Origin: Pseudoxanthomonas helianthi
GTDB taxonomy: Bacteria; Pseudomonadota; Gammaproteobacteria; Xanthomonadales; Xanthomonadaceae
Assembly (NCBI RefSeq): GCF_017939625.1
Contig: NZ_JAGKTC010000004.1
Coordinates: 208,460-272,459, forward strand
Direction: 5' to 3'
DNA: 64,000 bases
Shown here: piece after piece, positions 9,414 to 20,811 of the stretch
Position numbering within the stretch: the first letter of the stretch is position 1
Layout: the number at the start of each line of letters is the position of its first letter
Program-made: the position numbers and the translations under genes
The notes under the pieces: generated by a model
Seen by the model: the letters and a program-made list of their open reading frames with translations, nothing else
What the model was told of the DNA's origin: nothing
The model's database searches: none

Positions 9414-12400
9414 ATGGTCGGCGCGATCTGGTTTGTGTGCGGCCTGGTTGTGGGCCTGGTTGTCTATTCCGTATTCAAGCGTCGCCCGCCCGGATCCGGA
9501 AAGACGTCTGCTCCTGCGGACAACCTGCCGTCGAGCGATGCGGACGTCGTTGAAGACGATCCGAGGCCAGTGCAGGAAAGGCTTTTGCAGCTGAAGCGCG
9601 AAGTCGAAGCGCAGGACGAACACATCCAGCGACCGGCGGATCTGCTTGCCAATCCGCAGTTCAATGAAGCCGTTGCGCTGCTGGCGGGGCCGCACTACCA
9701 ATCCGGCGACGTATTGGACTACCTCGGTGCGCAGGGATACGTGTTGCCTTCGATGGCGGCGGTGGCGTTGCCCAGGCGTCAGGATACCGACCCGGCCGCC
9801 GTCGTGGCGACGGTTCCGCGCCTGGGCGGATATGCCCTCCATTTCGTCCTCGACTATCTGCAAACCCTACCGAATGCGGACCTGCTGCATGCCTTGCTGA
9901 AACATGCGCGGGAATGGTGGTGGGACTTCCAACCGTTTCGCCAGCGCCTGCAACAGTACTTGCGCTGGGCGACGGAACAACCCAATGCGGAAGATTCCGT
10001 CGACTTCAACGACGTGAACGACGAAGCCCTTCAAGTCGCGAAAGAGACGCTGAAGCATTTTCGCGACCTGGTTCCCGCCCGCTTCCTGCAGCTCGTCGAC
10101 GAGGAACAGGTGCGGCGCCGGGAATTGCGCGTGCTGGGGGGATTCGGGCGGGTGCTCGCCGCGCCGTCGGGGCGCCGGTTTGCCCATCCGCGACTGCAGG
10201 AACAAATCGACCTCGTCGACAAGTCGCTGCGACGCGACGGCGGCGCCGGTTCGGTACTGGTATCCGGCGAACATGGCGTGGGCAAGAGCGTACTGATCGA
10301 CGCCGCGTGCGAGCGTTTGCTCGCGGATGGCTGGCTGGTATTCGAGGCCTCGGCTGCGGAAATACTTGCCGGACAAAGCCATGTCGGCGAGCTCGAAGGC
10401 CGGATACGCGAGATGCTCCATGTGCTGCACCGGCCCAGGGCGATCTGGCGTGTGCCCGATTTCCACGACCTTCTGAAGAAAGGTGCGCATTCGCAGGATC
10501 CGCGCGGCATCCTGGACCTGGTCATGCCCGCGATAGAACGCCGCGAACTGCGCGTACTGGGGGAAATCGCGCCGCGGCAGCTGGCGCAATTGACGGTCGC
10601 CCGGCCCCAGGTCCATCAGTTGTTCGACGTTGCCCACTTGCCCCCCGCCGATCCGGAGACGGTACGCATGCTGACCGGCGAATGGGCGAAGGCCCAGGCG
10701 ATCCAATGGCGCCAGCCGGTGGCAGACGCCGCGACACTGGCGGAAGCCGAGCGCATCGCAGCGCAGTTCTTCCCCGAGCAACATGAACCCGGCCGCGTCC
10801 TGCGCCTGCTGGACGATGCGCTGCAGGCGGCCACCACCACGCATCCGCCCGCCCTGCCGATGGATGCCGACGACCTGATGCAGGCAGTGGCCGCGCGCAG
10901 CGGCCTGCCCTTGGACGTGATCGACGATCGCCAAAGCCTGGACTTGGCCAAGTTGCGCGATTTCTTCCTGCAGCGCGTAATGGGCCAGGACGAAGCCGTC
11001 GAATGCCTGCTCGACCGCATCGCCATGGTCAAGGCCGGGTTGACCGACAGTAGCCGCCCCATCGGCGTGTTCCTGTTCGCGGGCCCGACGGGCACGGGCA
11101 AGACGGAGTTGGCCAAGGCGTTGGGCGAATTGCTGTTCGGCAGCGCCGAGCGGGTCCTGCGCCTGGACATGAGCGAGTTCCAGACCGAAGACTCGGCATG
11201 GCGACTGCTCGATGATGGTTCGCCCGACGCCCGCTCGCTGGTCACGCGCATTCGCGAACAGCCGTTCTCGGTGCTGTTGCTGGACGAATTCGAGAAAGCC
11301 CATCCACGCGTGTGGGACTTGTTCCTGCAGGTGTTCGACGATGCCCGCCTCAGCGGACGCAGCGGCAACACCGTCGACTTCCGCCATTGCTTCATCATCC
11401 TGACCAGCAACGCGGGCTCGACCATCCAGCGCAATGCCGGGCCGGGCTTCACCGCTTCAGGGGGCCATTACTCGCGATCGGCGGTGGAGAAGGCGATCTA
11501 CGAGACATTCCGCCGCGAATTCATCAACCGGCTGGACCGTGTCGTATTGTTCAACCCGCTCGACCGCGGCCTGATGCGCGGGATCCTGCACAAGGAACTG
11601 GACCGCGTGTTGACCCGTCGCGGCCTGCGCATGCGCGATTGGGCGATGGAATGGGAGCCGTCCGCCATCGAATTCCTGCTCGACAAGGGATTCACTCCCG
11701 ACCTTGGCGCTAGGCCCTTGCGCCGCGCCATCGAACACCACCTGCTCGCACCGCTCGCACGCCGCATCGTCGAGCACCGCGCTCCCGAAGGCGGCCAGTT
11801 CCTGTTCGTGCGCAGCGCCGGAAACGAGCTGGAAGTCCTTTTCATCGACCCGAATGCCCGTAACGAAACGCCGGTTGCAACGGCCGCGCCAGCAGCGGAA
11901 ACGCATGACCTGCGTGGACTGATGCACACGCCTGCCACCGGACCGTCGGTGGTGTCCTTGCTGCAGCGCAGCCTGTCGGCCCTGCAGGAACGCGTGGACA
12001 TGGCGGATTGGCAGGAAGACCGCGCCACCGACTTCGGGGAATTGTCGGCGGACGGTTTCTGGTCTCGTCCTGACCGATTCGCGGTACTGGACCGGATCGA
12101 GCGTCGCGATCGTATCGAAAGCGCGCTCGATAGCGCCCAGCGCATGCATCGGCGACTGTCGCCGACCCAGGGCAACGCCGCGTTCTGCGCCCAACTGGCA
12201 CAATTGCTTTACCTGCTGGACCTGGCCGTCAATGCCGTAATCGAAAGGCGCCCGCAAGATGCGTTGCTGGTGGTGGACGCGGGTGGCGCCGAAACTAGGG
12301 CGACGACGGAAAGCCGGGACTGGTGGACCCAATTGCTGGCCATGTACGGCGCGTGGGCCGCGCGCCGCAACATGCGCATCGAAGTCCTGAAGCAGGATGC

Positions 12401-12734
12401 GGAGCGCGCCTGTGCATGGCTTGCCGTTTCCGGCTTCGGCGCATACGACTGCCTACGCCCGGAAGCGGGTCTGCATGTGCTGGAGCTGGAACAACCCGAC
12501 CAGACCATTCGCCGCATCAGCGCGCAAGTACGGATCGACCCGGACCTGCCCGGCCAACCCCGCGTCCAGGCGGCAGCCTCGGGAAACTCGGGCCAGGAAC
12601 CTCGCGTCTGCCGGCGTTACCGCCCCATGCCGTCACCGCTGGTGCGCGACGGCGTGCGCGGCTGGCGCACAGGACGACTGGATCGCGTGATGAATGGCGA
12701 ATTCGACGTAATGCCGGCCGAAAGCGACGGCTGA
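9414..12734 (+). CDS. Membrane-anchored ClpB-like double AAA+ ATPase with a C-terminal release-factor-2-like domain
   Basis: 1106 codons. Residues 1-22 form one transmembrane helix (W-F-V-C-G-L-V-V-G-L-V-V-Y) and lead into a charged cytoplasmic part. The first AAA+ module has Walker A G-E-H-G-V-G-K-S at 285-292, but its Walker B is altered (A-I-W-R-V-P-D-F-H-D), so it may bind rather than hydrolyse ATP. The second is intact: G-P-T-G-T-G-K-T at 557-564, L-L-L-D-E-F-E-K-A-H with Asp624/Glu625, sensor I-L-T-S-N-A-G-S, and a ClpB D2-small segment with I-N-R-L-D-R-V-V. There is no Clp-R N-domain or M-domain coiled coil. From about residue 860, F-W-S-R-P-D-R, then D-A-G-G-A-E-T, W-W-T-Q-L-L-A-M-Y-G-A-W-A and A-Y-D-C-L-R-P-E-A-G-L-H align with RF2 domains 1 and 2. 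The GGQ core has shrunk to S-G-N-S-G-Q (SGQ at 1059-1061), after which the RF2 C-terminus resumes. Substrate unknown. Confidence 0.85.
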   Translation: MVGAIWFVCGLVVGLVVYSVFKRRPPGSGKTSAPADNLPSSDADVVEDDPRPVQERLLQLKREVEAQDEHIQRPADLLANPQFNEAVALLAGPHYQSGDVLDYLGAQGYVLPSMAAVALPRRQDTDPAAVVATVPRLGGYALHFVLDYLQTLPNADLLHALLKHAREWWWDFQPFRQRLQQYLRWATEQPNAEDSVDFNDVNDEALQVAKETLKHFRDLVPARFLQLVDEEQVRRRELRVLGGFGRVLAAPSGRRFAHPRLQEQIDLVDKSLRRDGGAGSVLVSGEHGVGKSVLIDAACERLLADGWLVFEASAAEILAGQSHVGELEGRIREMLHVLHRPRAIWRVPDFHDLLKKGAHSQDPRGILDLVMPAIERRELRVLGEIAPRQLAQLTVARPQVHQLFDVAHLPPADPETVRMLTGEWAKAQAIQWRQPVADAATLAEAERIAAQFFPEQHEPGRVLRLLDDALQAATTTHPPALPMDADDLMQAVAARSGLPLDVIDDRQSLDLAKLRDFFLQRVMGQDEAVECLLDRIAMVKAGLTDSSRPIGVFLFAGPTGTGKTELAKALGELLFGSAERVLRLDMSEFQTEDSAWRLLDDGSPDARSLVTRIREQPFSVLLLDEFEKAHPRVWDLFLQVFDDARLSGRSGNTVDFRHCFIILTSNAGSTIQRNAGPGFTASGGHYSRSAVEKAIYETFRREFINRLDRVVLFNPLDRGLMRGILHKELDRVLTRRGLRMRDWAMEWEPSAIEFLLDKGFTPDLGARPLRRAIEHHLLAPLARRIVEHRAPEGGQFLFVRSAGNELEVLFIDPNARNETPVATAAPAAETHDLRGLMHTPATGPSVVSLLQRSLSALQERVDMADWQEDRATDFGELSADGFWSRPDRFAVLDRIERRDRIESALDSAQRMHRRLSPTQGNAAFCAQLAQLLYLLDLAVNAVIERRPQDALLVVDAGGAETRATTESRDWWTQLLAMYGAWAARRNMRIEVLKQDAERACAWLAVSGFGAYDCLRPEAGLHVLELEQPDQTIRRISAQVRIDPDLPGQPRVQAAASGNSGQEPRVCRRYRPMPSPLVRDGVRGWRTGRLDRVMNGEFDVMPAESDG

Positions 12735-12772
12735 TGCCGGCGCAACTTGACGGTGGACGTCGGCTGCCATCT

Positions 12773-13177
12773 CTACAGCGCGCGGATATCCGCCGGCGGG
12801 TTCATCCAGTTGTCGTGGCGTCCGTCCATGTAGCGGACTTCGCCCGAAAGCAGTTCGTCGATGCTGGCGTCGTCCAGCGTGTTGACGTGGATCGCCAGGT
12901 AGTCGCCGCCGGCTTCGGGGATGTGCCCGTGGCCGTACACGGTCACGCCGCAACGGGTGCAGAAGCGGTGGTGCAGGTTGCCCTCGCCCCAGTCCTTGCC
13001 GTAATCGCCGAGCGCGGCTTCGCCGGCGAGCAGTTCGAAATCGGTGGCGCGTGCGCTCCAGTTGCGGATCTTGCTGCAGTAGGTGCAATTGCACCGCCCG
13101 GTGCCTTCGGCGAGGTCGAGCGAAGCCTGGTAGCGGACCGCGCCGCAATGGCAACTGCCGTGGTAGGTCTTCTGCAT
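12773..13177 (-). CDS. GFA/CENP-V domain zinc protein
   Basis: 134 codons. Belongs to the family named for glutathione-dependent formaldehyde activation, though most members have no proven reaction. The zinc ligands are visible: C-H-C-G near residues 9-12, C-N-C-T-Y-C at 29-34 and C-T-R-C-G at 73-77. ATG at 13177 is preceded by AGAGGA. The upstream GST gene ends at 13191, so the ribosome-binding site overlaps its stop codon and the two are almost certainly one operon. A GST next to a GFA protein fits a glutathione-linked detoxification role, which is inference from context. Confidence 0.9.
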   Translation of the reverse strand: MQKTYHGSCHCGAVRYQASLDLAEGTGRCNCTYCSKIRNWSARATDFELLAGEAALGDYGKDWGEGNLHHRFCTRCGVTVYGHGHIPEAGGDYLAIHVNTLDDASIDELLSGEVRYMDGRHDNWMNPPADIRAL

Positions 13178-13190
13178 GTGCGTGGTCCTC

Positions 13191-13835
13191 TTATGCGGCA
13201 GCGCGCGGCTGCAGGGGATGGGGATAGGTTTTCGCCAGTTCCTCGTCGCGCGCGGTGGCGCGCTGCGCGGCGGGGCGCGCGTAATGGCGCTGGGCGAATT
13301 CGACGAAGGCCGGCCGTGGCTCGATGACGCCGGTGCGCAGGTAGAACCCGAGCAGCGCCGCCATGTACAGATCGGCGGCGCTGAAGCGTTCGCCGAACAC
13401 ATGCTCCTTGCCGGCGACCGCCTGCTCCAGCGTGCGCAAGGCATCGGCTTCGCTGCCATAACCGGCGCTCGCCGGCGGCGCCAGTGCGCCGGCCTGCTTG
13501 GCGGTGAACAGCGATTCCACCGGTCCGGCCAGGAAGAACAGCCAGCGGTAGTAGCTGCCGCGTTCCTTCGATCCGACCGGCGGCGCCAATCCCTTGTCGG
13601 GCGCAAGGTCGGCCAGGTACGTGCAGATCGCCGCGTTTTCGGTGATCACGGTGTCGCCATGGCGCAACGCCGGTACCTTGCCCATCGGGTTGATCGCCAG
13701 GTAGTCCGGCGCCTTCATCGTCGTGCCGTACTCGAGCACGACTTCCTCGTACGGCAACCCGGTTTCCTCGAGCATCCAGCGGGTCACCCGACTGCGCGAA
13801 ACCGGATGGGTGTAGAAGGTCAGCGTCTCGTTCAC
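13191..13835 (-). CDS. Glutathione S-transferase family protein
   Basis: 214 codons with the standard two-domain layout: an N-terminal thioredoxin-like domain containing M-G-K-V-P-A-L-R and [11 protein letters not shown] (glutathione-binding E-N/S-x-A-I pattern), and an all-helical C-terminal domain with [12 protein letters not shown]. Likely conjugates or reduces electrophiles with glutathione in the cytoplasm. It leads an operon with the GFA-type protein. The divergent 66-bp gap separates it from the WYL regulator's 3' end, so regulation cannot be read from the sequence. Confidence 0.93.
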   Translation of the reverse strand: MNETLTFYTHPVSRSRVTRWMLEETGLPYEEVVLEYGTTMKAPDYLAINPMGKVPALRHGDTVITENAAICTYLADLAPDKGLAPPVGSKERGSYYRWLFFLAGPVESLFTAKQAGALAPPASAGYGSEADALRTLEQAVAGKEHVFGERFSAADLYMAALLGFYLRTGVIEPRPAFVEFAQRHYARPAAQRATARDEELAKTYPHPLQPRAAA

Positions 13836-13901
13836 GGCAGGCTCCGTTGTGGGAAGAGGCCTGCAGTCTGCGCCGGTCCTGCTGCCATCCGCTGTCAGCA
13901 G

Positions 13902-14591
13902 TCAGACCGCGTGGCGCAGTTCCTGTTCGCGCCAGCGGCGCAACAGCTGGTGGCGCTGTTCGGGGTAGCGCTGGCCAGTGCCTTCCAGCCAGCGCACGCG
14001 GTCGGCGCGGAAATGGCGGAAGTCGCGGCGCAGCTCGCACCAGGCCGCGAGCAGGCGCTTGTCGTCGAGGAAGGCCATCGCGAACGGCCAGACCACGCGC
14101 TCGGTCGTGCGGCCTTCGGCATCGGCGTAACCCATGCGCACGACGTGGCCCTCGCGGATCGCACGGCGCAACGTGGGCAGCCACGGCTCCGGTTCGGTCG
14201 GATGCCAGTCCGGTGCGAACAGGCCGCTGGTTTCGACCTGCAGGCGCAAGGTGTCCGGCAGCACGCTGACGATGCGGTCGAGTGCGTGGCCGGCGGCCGT
14301 GGCCAGTTCGGGATCCGCGTGCGTGGCGACCCAGTGCGCGCCCAGCGCCAGCGCTTCCAGTTCCTCGGCGGAGAACATCATCGGCGGCAGCAGGAAGCCG
14401 GGCCGCAACTGGTAGCCGACGCCGGGATCGCCGACGATGTCGGCGCCCTGCCCGCGCAACGCCTCGATGTCGCGATACAGCGTGCGCAGGCTGACTCCGA
14501 GTTGCTCGGCCAACTGCGCGCCGCGCACCGGGCGGCGACGGCGACGCAGATCGTCCAGCAGGTTCAACAAGCGGGTGGCGCGTGAGGTCAT
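13902..14591 (-). CDS. WYL-domain transcriptional regulator (YafY type)
   Basis: 229 codons. An N-terminal HTH_11 DNA-binding domain ([18 protein letters not shown], residues about 28-45) is followed by a linker ([21 protein letters not shown]) and a WYL-type ligand-sensing domain with a C-terminal extension. Such regulators are usually repressors or activators responding to nucleotide-like ligands or single-stranded DNA. It reads toward the GST-GFA pair in the same direction with a 66-bp gap and could control it, though no operator can be identified. ATG at 14591 fits the normal family start. Confidence 0.92.
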   Translation of the reverse strand: MTSRATRLLNLLDDLRRRRRPVRGAQLAEQLGVSLRTLYRDIEALRGQGADIVGDPGVGYQLRPGFLLPPMMFSAEELEALALGAHWVATHADPELATAAGHALDRIVSVLPDTLRLQVETSGLFAPDWHPTEPEPWLPTLRRAIREGHVVRMGYADAEGRTTERVVWPFAMAFLDDKRLLAAWCELRRDFRHFRADRVRWLEGTGQRYPEQRHQLLRRWREQELRHAV

Positions 14592-14753
14592 CGCGGCGAA
14601 CAGAAGGGCCCGCCCCAGCATAGCCGGCCGCACCGCGATCGCGGACAAGCTGAATGGAAGGCGGGGGCCTGGCCTGGCCGCGTCGCCGGAACGACGCCAT
14701 AGGCGCGCTACCATCGCGCTTCCGGCCACCACCACCACCCAAGGAAGCACCCG

Positions 14754-15380
14754 ATGAGCAACGACAGCCTCGCCGACCTCCTGTTCCAGCAACTGCAGGG
14801 CGCTCCGCTGCAGCAGATCTCGCAGCAGCTCGGCACCGGCCAGATGCAGACCTCCAACGCCGTCGGCGCGGCGCTGCCCTTGCTGCTGGGCGCACTGGGC
14901 AAGAACGCCGCCCAACCCGGCGGCGCGGAAGCCCTGTTCGGTGCGCTGCAGAACGATCACGCCGGTGGCCTCGACCTCGGCGGCATCCTCGGCTCGGTGC
15001 TGGGCGGTGGCGCGCCGACCCGGCAGACCGATGGCGGCGCGATCCTCGGCCATATCTTCGGCGCCAGCCAGCCGCGTGCGGAAGCCAGCCTCGGCCAGGC
15101 CACGGGCCTGGGCGGCGACAAGACCGCGATGCTGCTGAAGATCCTCGCCCCGATCGTGCTCTCGTTCCTCGCCCAGCGTTTCCTCGGCGGACAGGGCGGC
15201 GCGGCGACCGACGCCAGCGGCCTCGGCCAGATCCTCGGCCAGGAACGCCAGGTGCAACAACAGCAGGGCGGCCTGGGCGGCGGCTTGCTCGGCGCAGTGC
15301 TCGACCAGGACGGCGATGGCCAGCTCGGGCTGGGCGACATCCTGAAAATCGGCGGCGGGCTGCTGGGCGGCGGCCGCTGA
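14754..15380 (+). CDS. DUF937 domain-containing protein
   Basis: 208 codons, strongly Gly-, Ala- and Gln-rich. DUF937 repeats are recognised by I-S-Q-Q-L-G-T-G near the N-terminus and A-L-P-L-L-L-G-A-L. The middle has a hydrophobic segment [13 protein letters not shown]. Near the end lies [12 protein letters not shown], which looks like a calcium-binding EF-hand or dockerin loop, a common feature of longer DUF937 proteins. There is no signal peptide. Function is unknown. Spacing of 162 bp from the divergent WYL gene; a purine-rich AAGGAAG precedes the ATG. Confidence 0.85.
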   Translation: MSNDSLADLLFQQLQGAPLQQISQQLGTGQMQTSNAVGAALPLLLGALGKNAAQPGGAEALFGALQNDHAGGLDLGGILGSVLGGGAPTRQTDGGAILGHIFGASQPRAEASLGQATGLGGDKTAMLLKILAPIVLSFLAQRFLGGQGGAATDASGLGQILGQERQVQQQQGGLGGGLLGAVLDQDGDGQLGLGDILKIGGGLLGGGR

Positions 15381-17700
<2,320 letters not shown>

Positions 17701-17727
17701 CGCGATTCATCGCGGGGTATTGCAGAA

Positions 17728-17752
17728 ACGCCGGCAGTGATGCCGGCGTTTC
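17728..17752 (+). terminator. katG terminator
   Basis: ACGCCGGCA and TGCCGGCGT pair around a GTGA loop, followed by TTCCGT. It lies 28 bp after the katG stop codon. Confidence 0.75.
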
Positions 17753-17800
17753 CGTATCCAGCGCCCCACCCTCACGCATGTCGGTCATCTCTCTTTTGCT

Positions 17801-17894
17801 CGTCATCCCAGCGAAAGCTGGGATCCATTGCGCCTTTGTCCCACTTCTGCAGGAAGCAACAGCAACATGGATCCCAGCTTTCGCTGGGATGACG
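17801..17894. repeat. 28-bp perfect inverted repeat (CGTCATCCC type REP pair)
   Basis: Arms at 17801-17828 and 17867-17894 are exact reverse complements. Each arm is itself a hairpin, CCCAGCGAAAGCTGGG, with a GTCAT head. The CGTCATCCC-type palindrome is widespread in proteobacterial genomes. It sits between katG and the convergent hslR. Confidence 0.85.
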
Positions 17895-17947
17895 GCAGCC
17901 ACGGAAACGCTGATCCGACATTCGGGGGTCACGACGAACCAAGACGG

Positions 17948-18343
17948 TCACATCGCGTCGATATCCCCCAGCGCCTGGATCAACCGCCGCGCCCGCTTGT
18001 CCGGCTTGCTGCTCGGCGGACGGTAGCCGCCAGCCTCGGCTCGGCGCTGCGCACGCTGTTCCTCGCGACGCTGTTTCGATGCAGCGCTTTCGGCATACAA
18101 CGCCTGCGCGACCGGCGCCGGCCCACGCGTGCCGCTGAGGGCGACGACTTCGATCTCGAAAGTCTCTTCGGCGCGCGTCACCCGCAATGCATCTCCGACC
18201 CGCACTGCCCGGGCCGGCTTGGCGCGTTGTCCGCCCACGTCGACCTTGCCGGTTTCGACGGCATGCTTGGCCAATGCCCGCGTCTTGTAGAAACGCGCGG
18301 CCCAGAGCCAGATATCGAGGCGGATGGCTGGGGTTTCGGTCAC
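17948..18343 (-). CDS. hslR: Heat-shock protein 15 (S4-domain RNA-binding protein)
   Basis: 131 codons from GTG at 18343. Hsp15 binds 50S subunits that carry a stalled peptidyl-tRNA and helps recycle them. The S4 domain starts [15 protein letters not shown] and continues with [12 protein letters not shown], the family signature. The basic C-terminal tail with [10 protein letters not shown] is also typical. The start is uncertain: the in-frame TTG at 18382 would add 13 residues, and neither has a good ribosome-binding site; GTG gives a lead before R-L-D closest to E. coli Hsp15. Head-to-head with the NTF2-like gene. Confidence 0.85.
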   Translation of the reverse strand: MTETPAIRLDIWLWAARFYKTRALAKHAVETGKVDVGGQRAKPARAVRVGDALRVTRAEETFEIEVVALSGTRGPAPVAQALYAESAASKQRREEQRAQRRAEAGGYRPPSSKPDKRARRLIQALGDIDAM

Positions 18344-18443
18344 GGGAAAGACTTGCCGGATTTGCGGCGTATTATCCGCCAATACGGTGGGCGCGCCGTA
18401 AAGGCACGGTCATTACGCACTCGACACGACCGGAGGAACTGCG

Positions 18444-18956
18444 ATGCAACCGTTGCGCTCCTTTGCTTTCGCCACCGTGCTGCTGGTCGGCGCATCTGCC
18501 GGCAGCCCCGCCGCGGAAACCTCGGTGCAATCCGTGCCCGACAAGGCGTTGCAGGCCATGCTCGACCGGTACGCCGAAGCGGCAACCCTGTTCTACGACG
18601 GCAAGCCCGAGGCGGTGAAAGCGCTGTGGTCGCATGCGGACGACGTAACGCTGTCGGGCGCGGCCGGCGGCGATACGGCAAAGGGATGGAACGACGTGAG
18701 CTCAAGGCTCGATTGGGCGAGCTCACAGTTCCTGGGCACGAATGGCAGCAAGACCATCGAGCAGATCCAGACCGCCGTCGACGGAAACTTCGCCTACATC
18801 GTGCAGTACGAGCACATCCGTTATCACCGGCCCGGCCAGTCGGAAGTCGCCAGGCGGGATTATCGTGTGACCACGATCTTCCGGCACGAGCCGGAGGGTT
18901 GGCGTGTGGTCCACCGCCATGCCGATACGCTGATGACGAGGCAGGACATCAAGTAA
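18444..18956 (+). CDS. Exported NTF2/SnoaL-like protein
   Basis: 170 codons. A signal peptide (T-V-L-L-V-G-A-S-A-G-S-P-A-A-E) precedes a cone-shaped NTF2-like domain with A-L-W-S-H-A-D-D-V-T-L-S-G and a closing sheet Y-R-V-T-T-I-F-R-H-E-P-E-G-W-R-V-V-H-R-H-A-D. The final W-R-x-V-H-x-H is the hallmark of SnoaL/DUF4440-type folds. Probably periplasmic; the reaction or ligand is unknown. GGAGGAAC lies 5-12 bases before the ATG at 18444, a strong ribosome-binding site. The promoter is shared with divergent hslR. A second NTF2-like exported protein lies at 63160. Confidence 0.82.
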   Translation: MQPLRSFAFATVLLVGASAGSPAAETSVQSVPDKALQAMLDRYAEAATLFYDGKPEAVKALWSHADDVTLSGAAGGDTAKGWNDVSSRLDWASSQFLGTNGSKTIEQIQTAVDGNFAYIVQYEHIRYHRPGQSEVARRDYRVTTIFRHEPEGWRVVHRHADTLMTRQDIK

Positions 18957-19027
18957 AGGTTCAACGACACAATCGATTTTCCCGTCCCAGGCACGAGCCG
19001 AGTCGATTCTGCAACTAGGCAGCAAGC

Positions 19028-19113
19028 GTAGGATGGGTGGAGCGTAGCGATACCCATCGATACAATCTTGCAAGGCGATGTTGGGTATCGCGCTTCGCGC
19101 TCACCCAACCTAC
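19028..19113. repeat. Inverted repeat with GTAGG ends between 18956 and 19205
   Basis: GTAGGATGGGTGGAGCGTAG at one end pairs imperfectly with GAGCGCGAAGCGCGATACCC and the CCCAACCTAC end on the other. This is a REP-like palindrome pair of another family. The rest of the 248-bp gap holds no gene. Confidence 0.7.
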
Positions 19114-19204
19114 AGGAGCCATCTCTGTTATCGCTTGATCGGCCTGGGCACCCTTCAGTTATCGTAGCCCACCACCTTCACCCGGCTGCACCGCGAGAAC
19201 ACGC

Positions 19205-19867
19205 ATGGGGAACTTCCCGACCGATATCTACACCGAGCCCAGCCCCGTCGATGTCGACACGCTGGCCAACCTCGGCCCGTTGAAGCCGCTGGCCGGCATC
19301 TGGACCGGCGCCGATGGGCTCGACACCAAACCGAAGGCCGCGGGGCCGAAGCAGCAGACCTACGTCGAACGCATGGAAATGCAACCCATCGATCCGGTCA
19401 CCAACGGCCCGCAACTGCTGTACGGCTTGCGCTACCACACCACCATCACCAAGCCCGCGCAGGTCAAGCAGTACCACGAACAGGTCGGCTACTGGCTGTG
19501 GGAACCCGCTACCAGCACCGTCATCCATACCGTGGCCATCCCGCGCGGCGTGATCGCCATGGCCGGTGCGGTGGTCGCGCCCGATGCGAAGCAGTTCACC
19601 CTGGTCGCTACCGCCGGCCTCGACGACTGGGGCATCTGCGCCCTGCCCTTCCTCAACCACGCCTTCCGCACCACCGAGTTCCGCATCGACGTCACCGTAT
19701 ACCAGGACGGCAGCTGGGGTTACGACGAGGACACCGTGCTGCAGATCGTCGGCCAGAGCGAACCGTTCCACCATACCGACCACAACCTGCTGAAGAAGGT
19801 CGGCGAGGCCACTCCAAACCCATTGGCGCTGCAGGCAGCGGCGGCGACACAAACGGAACCCGCCTGA
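19205..19867 (+). CDS. Nitrobindin-like heme-binding beta-barrel protein
   Basis: 220 codons. N-terminal L-A-G-I-W-T-G-A-D-G and an all-beta pattern match the fatty-acid-binding-like THAP4/nitrobindin family (PF08768). In nitrobindins the G-x-W-x-G motif begins the barrel and a C-terminal histidine binds haem; here P-F-H-H-T-D-H-N-L-L offers candidate ligands. The barrel is longer than the minimal nitrobindin because of inserts such as Q-P-I-D-P-V-T-N-G-P. No signal peptide, so cytoplasmic. It is followed after 4 bp by the histidine-phosphatase lipoprotein gene, suggesting coexpression. Confidence 0.75.
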   Translation: MGNFPTDIYTEPSPVDVDTLANLGPLKPLAGIWTGADGLDTKPKAAGPKQQTYVERMEMQPIDPVTNGPQLLYGLRYHTTITKPAQVKQYHEQVGYWLWEPATSTVIHTVAIPRGVIAMAGAVVAPDAKQFTLVATAGLDDWGICALPFLNHAFRTTEFRIDVTVYQDGSWGYDEDTVLQIVGQSEPFHHTDHNLLKKVGEATPNPLALQAAAATQTEPA

Positions 19868-19871
19868 CCGG

Positions 19872-20702
19872 ATGCGCCGATATCTCGCCACGCTGATGTT
19901 GCTGGCCCTTTCCGCCTGCGCGAACACAGCACAGCGCGCCGACGGCACGACCCGCTTCATCGTCGTGCGCCATGCCGAAAAGACCGACGATGGCAGCCGC
20001 GATCCCGCGCTTAACGCCAAGGGCCAGGCGCGTGCGCAAGCGCTGGGCGAAACATTGGCCGGCGAGCCCTTGCAGGCCGCCTATAGCACCGACTTCCAGC
20101 GCACCCGGCAGACCGCGCAACCCGCCGCGCAGGCCCACCAGATCGAAGTCACGACCTACGACGCCAAACAACCGGCCGCGGAATTCGCGACACAACTGCG
20201 CCAGCGACATGCCGGGGGCTCGGTGCTGGTGGTCGGCCACAGCAATACCGTGCCCGACATCGTCGCCGCGCTATGCGAATGCAAGGTGCCGTCGCTGGAC
20301 GAAACCGAATACGACCGGCTTTCGATCGTCGAGATCGCTGCCGGCAAGCCGCCGCGACTGATCCAGCGCCGCTACGGTTCATCCGAACGCGAAGCGGTCG
20401 CCAATGCGGATTTCGAAATGGGTGCCGGCGAACAGGTGTCGCTGGGCGGCCTTGGCATGCTGCGCTACGAGAAACTGGTCGGCGATTCGCGCTGCCCGCC
20501 GGATGTGCAATGCATCTGGGCCGGCGATGCCGAGGTGCAATTCAGCTGGACACCAAACGCCGGCGAGCCCGAGAGCTTTTCCCTCCACACAGGGGCCGAA
20601 CCGCGCAGCCGGTCGCTGGCCGGTTATGTGCTGGAACTGAAATCGCTGGGCCGCGGCGACGGCCCGCGTGCCGCGCTGAAGCTGCGCCCCGGGAATCCCT
20701 GA
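19872..20702 (+). CDS. Histidine-phosphatase superfamily lipoprotein
   Basis: 276 codons. Lipoprotein signal peptide with lipobox L-S-A-C (Cys16). The phosphoglycerate-mutase-like catalytic core has the R-H-A/G motif in F-I-V-V-R-H-A-E-K, Arg in T-D-F-Q-R-T-R-Q-T-A, and the second His in V-L-V-V-G-H-S-N-T-V. After about residue 180 comes a separate domain of unknown function containing R-C-P-P-D-V-Q-C-I-W-A-G-D-A, a cysteine pair seen in several exported proteins. Likely a periplasmic phosphatase. It follows the nitrobindin-like gene by 4 bp. Confidence 0.85.
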   Translation: MRRYLATLMLLALSACANTAQRADGTTRFIVVRHAEKTDDGSRDPALNAKGQARAQALGETLAGEPLQAAYSTDFQRTRQTAQPAAQAHQIEVTTYDAKQPAAEFATQLRQRHAGGSVLVVGHSNTVPDIVAALCECKVPSLDETEYDRLSIVEIAAGKPPRLIQRRYGSSEREAVANADFEMGAGEQVSLGGLGMLRYEKLVGDSRCPPDVQCIWAGDAEVQFSWTPNAGEPESFSLHTGAEPRSRSLAGYVLELKSLGRGDGPRAALKLRPGNP

Positions 20703-20811
20703 CGCTCGATTGCCGTCCCGGTGATCGGGGGCAAACAGATTGTTGCAGCGGTGCCTGTACAAAGCCCCTGCGAACCGTGGAATCCTGCCCGCCTCGCCAA
20801 GGAGAACCGCC

